A DNA stretch of 64,000 nt from positions 1 to 64,000 of the forward strand of contig NZ_FNPZ01000009.1 in the NCBI RefSeq assembly GCF_900107435.1, read 5' to 3'. The position numbers were made by a program, and so were the translations under genes. Positions 23,998 through 32,886 of the stretch are shown here, piece after piece. The stretch's first letter is position 1. The number at the start of each line of letters is the position of its first letter. The stretch comes from Herbiconiux ginsengi (lineage in GTDB: Bacteria; Actinomycetota; Actinomycetes; Actinomycetales; Microbacteriaceae). Under the pieces are notes generated by a model. It did no database searches. It worked only from the letters and a program-made list of their open reading frames with translations, and was not told where the DNA came from.

Positions 23998-25302
23998 ATG
24001 TCTGACACTGTGGCCACCTACCCCCGGATCGTCGCTGTCGTGGAGACACAGACCGGCGGGACCGTCAGCATCGACGGGCGGACGACACCTGTGGCTGGGC
24101 CGGACGAACAGGGCGTGCGCAAGGAGATCCACGCGCTTGTCACCGCGACCGCGATGGAGCTGCACAGACCGGTGCGCCTGACCACGCGGGATGCGCTGGG
24201 CGAACAGCAATTTGCCGTGCACCCGGACGGCCGGATGGAACCCCTCTCCCTCCTCGACGAAACCGCCGCGGTGCCGCCCACGGCCGTCGAGGAGCCCACG
24301 GGCGCTGCGCCTGCATCGGCCAAACCGACCCCCGCCGCTCCGCAGCCGATGACGCGCGCGGAGGCCAGGCGGCCCACGCTCGACGACCTCCTGCAGTCGC
24401 GCCCGCCCGCACCGCTTGGGCCGGCAACGATGGGTTGGCAAGGAACCGTCCGCCGCCTCACCGGCGGGCTCGTGTCGCCACGACCGAGCGAGTTCGAGCT
24501 GTCCCACCGCTCCGCGATCGAGCGCGTACAGCGCTCCCTCCGTGGGCCGCGGACCGTCGTCGTGATCAACCCGAAGGGCGGCGCGCACAAGACGACCGCC
24601 ACGCTTCTCCTGGCCGCGACGTTCGGCACCCATCGGGGCGGCTCCACGCTCGCCTGGGACAACAACGAGACCCGCGGCACGCTCGGCTGGCGAGCCCAGC
24701 CCGCACGGCATCAGAACACCGCCGTCGATCTACTCCGCGACCTCGATCGCTTCAACGACGTCCGCAACGCGAAGGTTGGCGACCTGGACAACTACACCAG
24801 GTCGCAGGGGTCGACCCAGTTCGACGTCCTGGCCTCCGACGAGGACGCGGCCGCCTCGAGCACCATCGACGCACGCGCGTTCAACGAGCTGCACGCCGCG
24901 CTGAGCCGCTTCTACCGCGTGATCGTCGTCGACACCGGCAACAACATGCGCGCCTCGAACTGGGAGGCCGCAGTGGCCGCCGCCGACCAGCTCGTAATCG
25001 TCTCGACCCTCCGCGAGGACACCGCAGCGTCAGCGGCATGGCTCGTCGACGGACTCTACGAGAAGGGCCACGAGGCGAAGATCCGCGAGGCGGTCACCGT
25101 CCTCGCGTCACCCACGAAGGTCCCCGACCCGCAGCTACACACTCGACTGCACAGCCACTTCAACAGCCTCACCCGTGCCGTGCTGGACGTGCCGCACGAC
25201 CCCGCGCTGGTCGACGGCGGCACGCTCAACTTCGACGCGCTGACCGCCGAGACGCGGGAGGCATGGCTCCAGGTAACGGCCACCGTGGCGGACGGACTAT
25301 GA
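23998..25302 (+). CDS. ParA/MinD-like ATPase of the conjugation region
   Basis: 434 residues from ATG 23998 (GAAGGGCGAG upstream). Residues 7-82 form a small domain shared with the FHA protein at 26935 (both have ELHRPVR and VHPxG). A Pro/Ala-rich linker follows. The ATPase domain starts at TVVVINPKGGAHKTTATLLL near 198; the deviant Walker A has His in place of the usual Gly before Lys. YRVIVVDTGNNMRASNWEAA supplies the Walker B Asp. It is probably involved in positioning or assembling the transfer machine rather than plasmid partition, since a separate parA lies at 34473. Confidence 0.75.
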   Translation: MSDTVATYPRIVAVVETQTGGTVSIDGRTTPVAGPDEQGVRKEIHALVTATAMELHRPVRLTTRDALGEQQFAVHPDGRMEPLSLLDETAAVPPTAVEEPTGAAPASAKPTPAAPQPMTRAEARRPTLDDLLQSRPPAPLGPATMGWQGTVRRLTGGLVSPRPSEFELSHRSAIERVQRSLRGPRTVVVINPKGGAHKTTATLLLAATFGTHRGGSTLAWDNNETRGTLGWRAQPARHQNTAVDLLRDLDRFNDVRNAKVGDLDNYTRSQGSTQFDVLASDEDAAASSTIDARAFNELHAALSRFYRVIVVDTGNNMRASNWEAAVAAADQLVIVSTLREDTAASAAWLVDGLYEKGHEAKIREAVTVLASPTKVPDPQLHTRLHSHFNSLTRAVLDVPHDPALVDGGTLNFDALTAETREAWLQVTATVADGL

Positions 25303-25808
25303 ACCGCGCAGCCGCGGCCGCGATCCCCCTCGTGGCGGCCCTCGCCCTGGCCGGGTGCGTCAACAGCAACGATCCCGGCCCGTCCCCCCCGCCCAGCAGC
25401 TCGCCCACCGTCACGTCGACGAGCCCCGCCAACCCCACACCGCCCGTCGACATGGGCGCCACCGCTGATCCCGTCCCCGAAGCGGGCACAGATAGCCAGA
25501 CCGCCGCGATCGACACCGCAGAGAAGGCCGTCACGGCGTTCGCGCGCCCTGACCTGAGCTACGAGGAGTGGATCAACGGCCTCTACCCGTATCTCACCCA
25601 GGCCGGCGCCGCCGCCTATGAGGACACCGACCCGGCGCTCGTCCCCGTGCGCCAGGTGACCGGCGCGGGGACCATCCTTCCGGCGTCGACAGAAGTCGCG
25701 CTCACCGTGCAGGTCCCCACCGACGCGGGCCCCTACAACGTGAGCCTGAGTCGCCCGAGCCCTGACACGCCGTGGCTGGCCGATCGGATCCGCCCGGCAG
25801 AGGGATAG
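25299..25808 (+). CDS. lipoprotein of the conjugation region
   Basis: 169 residues. Lipoprotein signal AIPLVAALALAGCVNSN with lipobox LAGC at residue 19, then a Pro/Ser/Thr linker and a compact domain (about 65-165). The start overlaps the ParA-like stop by four bases. A lipoprotein next to a cell-wall hydrolase fits a role at the outer face of the transfer channel. No family is recognised. Confidence 0.75.
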   Translation: MNRAAAAAIPLVAALALAGCVNSNDPGPSPPPSSSPTVTSTSPANPTPPVDMGATADPVPEAGTDSQTAAIDTAEKAVTAFARPDLSYEEWINGLYPYLTQAGAAAYEDTDPALVPVRQVTGAGTILPASTEVALTVQVPTDAGPYNVSLSRPSPDTPWLADRIRPAEG

Positions 25809-25812
25809 CCGC

Positions 25813-26934
25813 ATGCCAGAAGGAAAGTCCGCAGCAGGCGCGCTCATGCTGGCCACGCCGCTCGTCGTCGTGGCCAGCATCTTCGTCCTCGTGCTCCTGT
25901 TCATGACGGGCGGCGGGTCCGCGGCCGCCTGCGCCGGCGGCGCGGGCACCGTCGACCCCGAGAGGGTACCCGCCGAGCCCGTCGCCGGCTACTCCGGCGA
26001 ACAGCTGACTAACGCCGCGCTGATCATGAACGCCGCGGTCCCGCTGGGCCTTGATCGCCAGGCGCAAGTCATCGGCGTCATGACGGCGATGGGCGAAAGC
26101 TCGCTCCGCAACATCGGCTACGGCGACGACATCAATGGCGTCACCAACCCGGACGGCACGCCCACGTGCTCGCTCGGCCTGTTCCAGCAGCAGTGGTGCT
26201 TGGGCAGCTGGGGCACCCGCGACCAGGTGATGGACCCCACCTACGCGGCCACGCAGTTCTTCACCCGCCTCGCCGCCGTGCCCGACTGGCAGAGCCTCGA
26301 ACCGACGATCGCCGCTCACAAGGTGCAGCGCAACGCCGACCCGTACCACTACGAGAAGTTCTTCGACACCGCCAACCAGGTCGTCACCGCAATCGCCGGC
26401 GACGGCGCGAGTGGCGGCGGTTGCACCGGCAACGGAAAGATCGTGTACCCGCTTGGCACCGGCTTCAACATGACCGACGACTACGGTCCCCGTGTCATCG
26501 ACATTCCCGGCGCCTCAGCATGGCACCCCGCCGTCGACCTCCAGCACTGGCCGAACAACTGCCTCGACCAGATCTACTCCATCAGCGACGGCACCGTGAC
26601 CTACGTCGGCGGCATCCAACTCACGATCAAATCACCGGACGGGTGGAGCGCCTCATACCTGCACATGAAGCTCTCCGATATCTCCGTCGCCGTAGGCGAC
26701 ACCGTGACCGCCGGGCAGCCGATCGCGCTCACCGGCAACGAAGGCCCATCGGGCGGATGCCACCTGGACCTCCGCATCAACAAAGACGGCACCACCGACC
26801 CCGCGATCGCCAGCCTGAAAGCCGGCGAGGACCTGGGCGGCCCGTCCAGCTCCTACGGCTTCGTCAACCCGGAAGAGTTCTACCAGGCGTTCGGTATGGA
26901 GCTGTGCCAGCCGGATTCGTGCCGGAGGCCCTGA
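25813..26934 (+). CDS. cell-wall hydrolase with lysozyme-like and M23-like domains
   Basis: 373 residues. A membrane anchor (about 11-32) is followed by a lysozyme/transglycosylase-like domain with Glu95 in MTAMGESSL and the SLGLFQQQWCLG region. The second domain (about 215-345) is M23-like: WHPAVDLQ gives His238 and Asp242. The usual HxH, however, is HLD (317-319), so one zinc ligand is replaced and peptidase activity may be lost. Such proteins open the peptidoglycan for the conjugation channel (VirB1-like role). The start codon is four bases after the lipoprotein stop. Confidence 0.85.
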   Translation: MPEGKSAAGALMLATPLVVVASIFVLVLLFMTGGGSAAACAGGAGTVDPERVPAEPVAGYSGEQLTNAALIMNAAVPLGLDRQAQVIGVMTAMGESSLRNIGYGDDINGVTNPDGTPTCSLGLFQQQWCLGSWGTRDQVMDPTYAATQFFTRLAAVPDWQSLEPTIAAHKVQRNADPYHYEKFFDTANQVVTAIAGDGASGGGCTGNGKIVYPLGTGFNMTDDYGPRVIDIPGASAWHPAVDLQHWPNNCLDQIYSISDGTVTYVGGIQLTIKSPDGWSASYLHMKLSDISVAVGDTVTAGQPIALTGNEGPSGGCHLDLRINKDGTTDPAIASLKAGEDLGGPSSSYGFVNPEEFYQAFGMELCQPDSCRRP

Positions 26935-27783
26935 ATGAGCACCGCCCCCATCCCCGCCTACCCCGTCGTCTACGTTGACGTCGCCGGCGACGGCAGCGCA
27001 CACGTGAACGTCGCAGGACGGCACGAGCACTTCGATCCTGCACCGAGCGACGTCACCCGCCGCGCAGTGACGGCATACGCGGCCGCGGTGGCCGCCGAGC
27101 TGCACCGACCCGTGCGCACACGGATCACCGACCCAGACGGGCAGTGGCTTGTCGCCGTTCACCCCACCGGCACGGTCACTGACCTCGCGGAAGCCCCGCA
27201 GAAAGCAGCTCGACCCCGCCGGCAAACGGCCACCGTTCCCGCCGCGGAGGCGCCGCAGCGCCTCGCGGCTAGCTCGGAGTACCCGCCGCCGGGCACAGCA
27301 TCGGCGCCGATGCTCTATCGGCCGCCCGCGCGCGTTGCTGCACCGATCGCACCCCCGCCGGCACCCGAGCCCGTGGCAGCACTCGACGCCGAGCTGGACG
27401 ACATGCGCCTCGCTCAACGATCGGCGCAGCGTCCGCGGCCGACCGCCACGCTCAAATTCAGCACAGGTGACGTCGCCCACGTCGTCAGCTCCGCGCTGAT
27501 CGGCCGCAGACCCGCCGGTGACCCCGGCGAGGATGTCGACCTCACCGTGACCGTTGACGACGAGTCCCGCAAGCTCTCCCGTACCCATCTGCGCATCGAA
27601 TGGCACGACGGGGCACTCTGGGCCACCGATCGCGCCACCTCGAACGGCACCACGATCGAACGCCCGGGCGCTGCGCCCGTCGAGCTGACTCCCTGGCAGC
27701 CGTTCCAGCTGCACGACCAGGACGTCGCCGTGCTGGGCGATGTCCGCCTCACCGTCTCCGTCGACGAACTGGCGGGAGGGTGA
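26935..27783 (+). CDS. FHA domain protein with ParA-shared N-terminal domain
   Basis: 282 residues. Residues 8-84 share the N-terminal domain of the ParA-like ATPase at 23998. After a Pro/Ala linker, residues 175-280 form an FHA phosphothreonine-binding domain with the typical ALIGRRP start, KLSRTHLRIEW and ATSNGTTIERP motifs. The ATG follows the hydrolase stop directly. An FHA domain suggests control by a Ser/Thr protein kinase of the host. Confidence 0.85.
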   Translation: MSTAPIPAYPVVYVDVAGDGSAHVNVAGRHEHFDPAPSDVTRRAVTAYAAAVAAELHRPVRTRITDPDGQWLVAVHPTGTVTDLAEAPQKAARPRRQTATVPAAEAPQRLAASSEYPPPGTASAPMLYRPPARVAAPIAPPPAPEPVAALDAELDDMRLAQRSAQRPRPTATLKFSTGDVAHVVSSALIGRRPAGDPGEDVDLTVTVDDESRKLSRTHLRIEWHDGALWATDRATSNGTTIERPGAAPVELTPWQPFQLHDQDVAVLGDVRLTVSVDELAGG

Positions 27784-27790
27784 ACCTGTG

Positions 27791-28339
27791 ATGACCGGGG
27801 ACCCGCGGGATACTGAGAACGCCCGTGGAGCCGTCTCTGACGGCTCGCGCGGCGATTCCTCAGGTGCACAACACTCCGAACCCGAACGGAGCACACATGA
27901 AATCCCCGAACCGGTGAGCGAAGAGGACTACTGGTCACAGTTCCCGGACACGCTGACCACCGCGGATGTGGCCAAGATTATTCGCACAGGTGCGCCGGCG
28001 GTCCGAGCGCGCCTTCGTGACGGAACGATCCCCGGCCACCGCATCGCTGATTCCTGGATCATCTTCAAGGGCGAGATACGCGCTTGGCTCGCCGCCACCA
28101 GCAACCGGCCCCGCCCGAGCGAGCCCGTCGACGTGCTCGCGGCCTACCCTGACGAACTGAGCTACCGCGACCTCATGCAACTGTTCCGCGTGAAGTACAA
28201 GGGCACCATCTACATCTGGCTCGAACAGGGCCACATCCCCGGCTCCTTCGTCGGCGGCCGCTGGATCGTCCACAGATGGCAGCTCCGAGAGCGTCTCGCT
28301 GAGACGAGCAACCAGCCCGGTCCCCCAGACGTCGAATAG
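27791..28339 (+). CDS. protein with two excisionase-like helix-turn-helix units
   Basis: 182 residues from ATG 27791. After an acidic disordered N terminus, two winged-helix units follow. They are LTTADVAKIIRTGAPAVRAR with IADSWIIFKGEIRAWLA, and LSYRDLMQLFRVKYKGTIYI with GGRWIVHRWQLRERLA. A tandem of this type would bind DNA as a monomer. It is the last gene of the plus-strand conjugation operon and could regulate it or bind oriT. Confidence 0.7.
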   Translation: MTGDPRDTENARGAVSDGSRGDSSGAQHSEPERSTHEIPEPVSEEDYWSQFPDTLTTADVAKIIRTGAPAVRARLRDGTIPGHRIADSWIIFKGEIRAWLAATSNRPRPSEPVDVLAAYPDELSYRDLMQLFRVKYKGTIYIWLEQGHIPGSFVGGRWIVHRWQLRERLAETSNQPGPPDVE

Positions 28340-28395
28340 TCGACACGCCGCCAGGCATCAGCCATGAATGCATACTGTCCGGGAAGCTAAACCCC

Positions 28396-28632
28396 ATGAG
28401 TGCAATGAAGAGACGGGCCCGCCGCGCAGACGGGGCCCCGACCGTCCTTCTGCAAGGCCGCGTTTCCCCGGAGGCGCGCGCCGAAGTCCAGGAGGCCGCG
28501 GAACGCAGTGGCGTGTCGATCGCCTACTACCTGGAAGCCCTCATCGACCAACTTGTCGAGGACAACGGGCGGCTGCCGATCATCGCGTCACCGCGTCCTC
28601 AGCGGGAGGAGCTGCCCATCCCAGCCGCTTAA
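28396..28632 (+). CDS. small ribbon-helix-helix-like protein
   Basis: 78 residues starting at ATG 28396 or at 28405. After a basic start (KRRARRADG), TVLLQGRVSPEARAEVQEAA and then ERSGVSIAYYLEALIDQLVE have the strand-helix-helix layout of CopG/Arc-type DNA-binding proteins. It lies just upstream of the replication protein gene, so copy-number control or partition is plausible. A hairpin at 28641 follows. Confidence 0.65.
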   Translation: MSAMKRRARRADGAPTVLLQGRVSPEARAEVQEAAERSGVSIAYYLEALIDQLVEDNGRLPIIASPRPQREELPIPAA

Positions 28633-28640
28633 ACGAAAGA

Positions 28641-28659
28641 GCCCGCCATCACGGCGGGC
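28641..28659 (+). terminator. short hairpin terminator
   Basis: GCCCGCC-ATCAC-GGCGGGC lies eight bases after the stop of the ribbon-helix-helix gene. The following 175 bp before the replication gene are relatively AT-rich and contain AACCGGTT with a second AACCGG. They could hold an origin or promoter, but no iterons are visible. Confidence 0.7.
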
Positions 28660-28834
28660 CCCTCAAGTTTCGTAGCTCTAAGTCCCAGGTCGCCAAACTT
28701 ACGACTTCGAGCTAATCACCACTCCGAAACCGGTTGATAACCGGCCCTTCGTTGTACCCACATCCTCGAAAGGTGTTGGTGACGCCATAGTAGCTCAACG
28801 AGCCTGGAAACGGGCAACCCTCGTCGACCGTGCT

Positions 28835-30790
28835 TTGAGCGTGTCGGAGCCTGACCCGAAATCCGCGTGGGTGCTCACACGCGCCCTCAGCCCCCGGGAG
28901 CACGTCCGCGCGGCCGCGCAGCTGGCATCCGGTGAGGTACTGAACGAGTACGACCACCAATGCTCGGTAAACGAGCTGCCCCCCCGCACCCCGTGGGCGA
29001 TGTACCTCGCCGGCGAAGACCGCCGCTACGCCTATCTCTGCTTCGACTTCGACAGCTCCCGCGGCAACGCCCCCTACGACGCCGGACGGCTCTCCCACTG
29101 GCTCGACGAGCTGAACGTCCCCCACCTGGTCTGCGCCTCCGGCCCCACCGGCGGCCGCCACGTCTGGATCGGCATGGCCGAATCCGTCGACGCCGACCTC
29201 GTGCGAGATCTCGCACTCCTCACCACGCAGCTGCTCCCCTCCCTCGACCCCACTCCCCTGACCAACCCCGCCACCGGCTGTGTGCGGCCGCCCGGAGCCC
29301 CCCACCGCCTCGGCGGTGTATCCGTGGCCCAAGGGCCGCTCACAGCCCTCACCAGCTGCACCGTCCCCCTCGACGCGATCACCGACCTCACCGCGTTCCT
29401 CGTCGACGCCGGCGCCGAGCTGCCGTCGCCCACAACGGGCCTGCTGCGCGGCATGGCCGTCGACGACGACGGCCACCCGTACATCGCCGGCCCCAGACGC
29501 CCGCTCACGGCCCGCGTCGACGCGATGCTCAACGGCTCCCCCGGCGAGGACACGTCCTACACCCTCGCCGCCGTCCTCGCCGGCTGTGCACACTCCCGCT
29601 GGCGCTACGCGGACGTCCTGGCCGTCGTCGACGCGCCCGCGTTCGAGCACGTCCGCACCCTCCGCGGCCGCACCGGCCGCGATCGCATCCCCCGTACCGA
29701 GCGGGGCCGCATCCGCGCCCTCAACGCCGCGTGGAACAACGCCGTCCGCTACGTCGCCGCTCACCCGCTCAACGGCACCGGCGACGACACCAACTACCTC
29801 GCCCGCGCGAATACCGCCCTAGCGGCCGTAGAACGCGCTCAGGAGCGCGCAGACGCCATGCCGGGCCTCTGGGGCGCGGACCGGGCATCGTCAGCCGCAC
29901 GCCGCAGCACAGGGACGCACAGCACCCGCGCCGTCCTCGATGCCCTCTGCCTCTACATCGCCCAGTCCGCGCAGCTGATCGTCGAAGCCGACATACGCCG
30001 ACTGTCGGCCGACACCGGCTACGGCCGCACCACCGTCCACACCGCCCTCCAGGTCCTCACCCGCCCGCTCGTCGACGACGACCCGGAGTCCGCATGGATC
30101 GTCCGCGTCGGAGAGCCCGAGGCCCCTCACGGGCAGCGGTACCGACTCTCCCAACGGTTCTCCACAGACCCGGAGGGCCATAACCGGACACAAGTGCCTG
30201 CACGCCCCACCCCCACCCGGCCCCCCCTCAACGCCGGCTACTGGACCACCCGACTGAACGCTGAGCTCCACCCGCTCACGCACGATACATTCGCCGCCCC
30301 CCGCAGCCTGGGCCGCACCGCAGGCCTGGTGTTCAAGCATCTCCCGGAAGCGGCCGCGACCACCATCGACGACCTGGTGCACCGGACCGGCTTGGACGCC
30401 GAACGCATCCGCACCGCGCTGCACCGCCTCCGGTTCCACCGTCTGGCACGCCGCGGCGGTGCTGGCTGGAGCCGCGGCGACACCACGGCGCTCGATACCG
30501 CCGCCGACGCCCTCGATGTCGCCGGCTACCTGGAGGCCCGCCGAGCCCGCTACGGCGTCGAGCGCGGCCGGTGGGAATGGTGGAACGCCGAGCTGACCTG
30601 GATGCGCAAGCCGAACAAGAAGCGCCGAGGCCGGCGAGCCCCTTCCGGCGTCGCTCTGTTCGCCCAGAACGATCGCCCCGACTACTCGCGCTACCCGCGA
30701 GGCCCAGACGGTCGTGCCGACCACAAAGAAGCGCTCCGACTCGTCGACGCCGGCATCCTCTCCCCCGCCACAGCTCTCGCCGCGGCGTAG
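28835..30790 (+). CDS. primase-polymerase-like replication protein
   Basis: 651 residues from a TTG at 28835, with a GTG alternative two codons later. The N-terminal domain is of the archaeo-eukaryotic primase type: the metal-binding DxD is in YLCFDFDSS near residue 71, GGRHVWIG follows near 106, and CVRPPGAPHRLGG near 150 is a typical third motif. The middle and C terminus contain winged-helix units (IRRLSADTGYGRTTVHTALQ and TIDDLVHRTGLDAERIRTAL). Proteins of this design initiate replication of actinobacterial plasmids and ICEs. It is the best candidate for the Rep protein of this element. Confidence 0.8.
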   Translation: MSVSEPDPKSAWVLTRALSPREHVRAAAQLASGEVLNEYDHQCSVNELPPRTPWAMYLAGEDRRYAYLCFDFDSSRGNAPYDAGRLSHWLDELNVPHLVCASGPTGGRHVWIGMAESVDADLVRDLALLTTQLLPSLDPTPLTNPATGCVRPPGAPHRLGGVSVAQGPLTALTSCTVPLDAITDLTAFLVDAGAELPSPTTGLLRGMAVDDDGHPYIAGPRRPLTARVDAMLNGSPGEDTSYTLAAVLAGCAHSRWRYADVLAVVDAPAFEHVRTLRGRTGRDRIPRTERGRIRALNAAWNNAVRYVAAHPLNGTGDDTNYLARANTALAAVERAQERADAMPGLWGADRASSAARRSTGTHSTRAVLDALCLYIAQSAQLIVEADIRRLSADTGYGRTTVHTALQVLTRPLVDDDPESAWIVRVGEPEAPHGQRYRLSQRFSTDPEGHNRTQVPARPTPTRPPLNAGYWTTRLNAELHPLTHDTFAAPRSLGRTAGLVFKHLPEAAATTIDDLVHRTGLDAERIRTALHRLRFHRLARRGGAGWSRGDTTALDTAADALDVAGYLEARRARYGVERGRWEWWNAELTWMRKPNKKRRGRRAPSGVALFAQNDRPDYSRYPRGPDGRADHKEALRLVDAGILSPATALAAA

Positions 30791-31050
30791 AACCACGCTC
30801 GAGCGCGATCGGCGCACGAGCTGCACCGATAGGCGGAGCCGCTACGCGGCCGCAGCTTGTCTGTTGTCCGTCTGCCTGGCCGCCGAATCGTAGTTCGCTC
30901 CACGGCTGCCGTGCCGGGCTTTCGCGGCATATCCTCCCTCGCTGCGCTCAGTCCGGTATTCCACGACCCGCCACTCTCGCCGCTCCGCTCTCAAACGATC
31001 CTCTTGCCAGACAGGCGAACAAAACAGTTGATCGGGAGAGAGAACAGATC
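30791..31050. other. intergenic repeat-bearing spacer before the parB-like gene
   Basis: 260 bp without a supported gene. It contains the inverted second copy of the 50-bp repeat (30916-30965), a GC-rich inverted repeat around 30836-30852, and the ribosome-binding site GGGAGAG for the next gene. Similar GC-rich hairpin spacers with fragments of the same repeat follow the genes ending at 32785 and 35956. Confidence 0.6.
30916..30965 (-). repeat. 50-bp dispersed repeat, copy 2 (inverted)
   Basis: Exact reverse complement of 2643-2692. The first 22 bases (30917-30938) recur again at 36113-36134. Confidence 0.85.
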
Positions 31051-32448
31051 ATGGCTGACACCACTACCCAGACCGGAACCGTCGAGCACATCGACCCGCA
31101 GTCCCTCGTCATCGAGGCCAACGTCAGGCCCAGCGCACCGCTGACGGCCGCGTTCGTGCAGAGCGTCCGAGAAAACGGGGTACTCACCCCCGTCCTGGCA
31201 CGCCGCGACGAGCAGGGCAACGTCCTCGTGCGAGCCGGACAGCGCCGCACCCTCGCAGCCCGAGAGGCAGCCGTCACGACGATTCCCGTGTACATCGTCG
31301 ACGCCGACGAGGCCACGGCGGAGCGCATCATTCAGCAGATGGTCGAGAACGACCAGCGCGAAGCCCTCACCGACGGCGCCCGCGCGGCCGCGTTCCAGCA
31401 ACTCGCGTTCGAGGGCATGAGCGTGACCGCGATCGCCAAGCGCACCGGCACCAAGCTCAAAGAGGTCAAGACCGCCCTCGTCGTGGCCGAGAACGCCACC
31501 GCCGCATCCGCGATCCACGAGCACTTGCTGACCCTCGACCAGGCCGCCGTGCTGATCGAATTCGACGACGACGCCGAGGCCCGCGCCCAGCTGATCGACG
31601 TGGCCACCCACGACCCGGCACAGTTCGCCCACGCGGCACAGCGCGCCAGAGACGACCGGGCACGCGCGAAGGTCAAGGCCGACACCGAGGCAGACCTGAC
31701 CGCCCGCGGCTTCGAAATCCTCGACCGCGACCGTGGCTACTACGAAACCGACTACACCCGGCTCAGCGAACTCGTCACCGCCGAAGGCGAGCAGGCCACC
31801 GTCGAGCACATCGAGAACGCCGAAGGCCGCGCCGCGTTCGTGCGGGTCTACATCACCGGCAACGCCGACGTGACCTACTACCTCCGCGACCCCAAAGCCG
31901 CCGGATTCCGCAAGGCCACCGGCTCCGGCAGCACCAGCGGACCGATGACCGACGAGCAGAAGGCCGAACGCCGAACCCTCATCGCCAACAACAAGGCGTG
32001 GGCATCGGCCGAGGTCGTCCGACGCGAATGGATCACCACGCTCCTGTCCCGCAAAACGCTCCCCAAAGACGCCGCCGCAGTGATCGCCACCGGCCTCACC
32101 CTGCACCGTCAGGCCGTGAGCCTGGCCACCCGGGACGGCAACACCCTCGCCCACGAACTGCTGAGCATCGAGCGCGGCGGCTACTGGGAGGCCGACAAGC
32201 TCGCCGCGGTCGTCGAGCAGACCCCCGCCAAGGCCCAGCACGTCGCCCTCGCCGTGGTGCTGGGCGCCGTGGAGAACGTCACCAGCAAGCAGACCTGGCG
32301 GCACCCCTCCCCCACCGACCGGGCCTACTTCACGCAGCTCGCCGCATGGGGCTACGGCCTCAGCGAGGTCGAGCAGATCGTCACCACCGTCACCGACGCC
32401 GCCACGAGCGACTACGCCGAGGACTACGACGGCGGCGACGAGGAGTAA
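31051..32448 (+). CDS. ParB/RepB-like nuclease domain protein
   Basis: 465 residues from ATG 31051. The N-terminal ParB/Sulfiredoxin-like domain shows DPQSLVIEANVRPS, SVRENGVLTPVLARR and the signature VRAGQRRTLAAREA (a variant of GERRxRA). Next comes a helix-turn-helix (MSVTAIAKRTGTKLKEVKTA), and then a long helical part. It has no directly adjacent parA and is much longer than a segregation ParB, so it may instead be a plasmid regulatory or DNA-protection ParB-like protein. A hairpin follows its stop. Confidence 0.8.
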   Translation: MADTTTQTGTVEHIDPQSLVIEANVRPSAPLTAAFVQSVRENGVLTPVLARRDEQGNVLVRAGQRRTLAAREAAVTTIPVYIVDADEATAERIIQQMVENDQREALTDGARAAAFQQLAFEGMSVTAIAKRTGTKLKEVKTALVVAENATAASAIHEHLLTLDQAAVLIEFDDDAEARAQLIDVATHDPAQFAHAAQRARDDRARAKVKADTEADLTARGFEILDRDRGYYETDYTRLSELVTAEGEQATVEHIENAEGRAAFVRVYITGNADVTYYLRDPKAAGFRKATGSGSTSGPMTDEQKAERRTLIANNKAWASAEVVRREWITTLLSRKTLPKDAAAVIATGLTLHRQAVSLATRDGNTLAHELLSIERGGYWEADKLAAVVEQTPAKAQHVALAVVLGAVENVTSKQTWRHPSPTDRAYFTQLAAWGYGLSEVEQIVTTVTDAATSDYAEDYDGGDEE

Positions 32449-32454
32449 CCAACC

Positions 32455-32479
32455 GGAGGGGGCCGACCCGGCCCCCTCC
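32455..32479 (+). terminator. hairpin after the ParB-like gene
   Basis: GGAGGGGGCC-GACCC-GGCCCCCTCC, a 10-bp perfect stem seven bases after the stop codon. Confidence 0.7.
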
Positions 32480-32500
32480 CCGGCTCCCCCGGAGACACCC

Positions 32501-32785
32501 ATGCTGACCATGACCACCCCCGAAGGGCGCACCTTCACCGCCGACACCGACGTGCGCCTCGCGTCGCTCTGGGCCGACGCACAGTTCGGAGCGCACTGGG
32601 ACGACGGTCTGCCGCCGTCCGACCAGCACGACGTGATGAACGACATGATCGACGAGGTTCACGCGATGCAAGACGGCAGATCCCCGGCTACACCGTCACC
32701 GAATCCAGCCCATAGCCGTCATCGACGGCCCCGCTCCGCGATCGCCGACGAGGGGCCCGTCCCCCTCGCGCTCCCCACCGCATGA
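32501..32785 (+). CDS. small hypothetical protein
   Basis: 94 residues starting at ATG 32501 or 32510. The first 60 residues look like a folded acidic domain (DVRLASLWADAQFGAHWDDG, then LPPSDQHDVMNDMIDEVHAM); the rest is Pro/Arg-rich and disordered. No family is recognised. It lies between the ParB-like and ArdC-like genes, in the same orientation. Confidence 0.55.
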   Translation: MLTMTTPEGRTFTADTDVRLASLWADAQFGAHWDDGLPPSDQHDVMNDMIDEVHAMQDGRSPATPSPNPAHSRHRRPRSAIADEGPVPLALPTA

Positions 32786-32886
32786 ATGCACACTGATATC
32801 ACAATGCAGGCAGATCGCCAGCACACCAGCTCGACGCGTCAAACGGACCGGCCGCAGGCCGGGCAGCACGGCCCTGACGGGCCCAC

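Noticed and set aside
28660-28834. Replication origin in the gap before the primase gene
   Set aside because: Position and lower GC are suggestive, but no iterons or AT-rich unwinding region could be shown.
28960-30183. 407-codon open frame inside the replication protein gene
   Set aside because: Arg/Pro/His-rich shadow in another frame of the primase gene; no folding pattern.
30691-30930. Small minus-strand frames starting MPRKP at the dispersed repeats (30930, 36131) and an eight-codon one at 2679
   Set aside because: They share the repeat-encoded start but diverge completely afterwards and have an Arg/Ser-rich composition; the repeat itself is the better explanation.
30991-32646. 551-codon open frame antisense to the ParB-like gene
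   Set aside because: Gly/Val-rich antisense frame without homology features; the plus-strand gene has clear ParB motifs.
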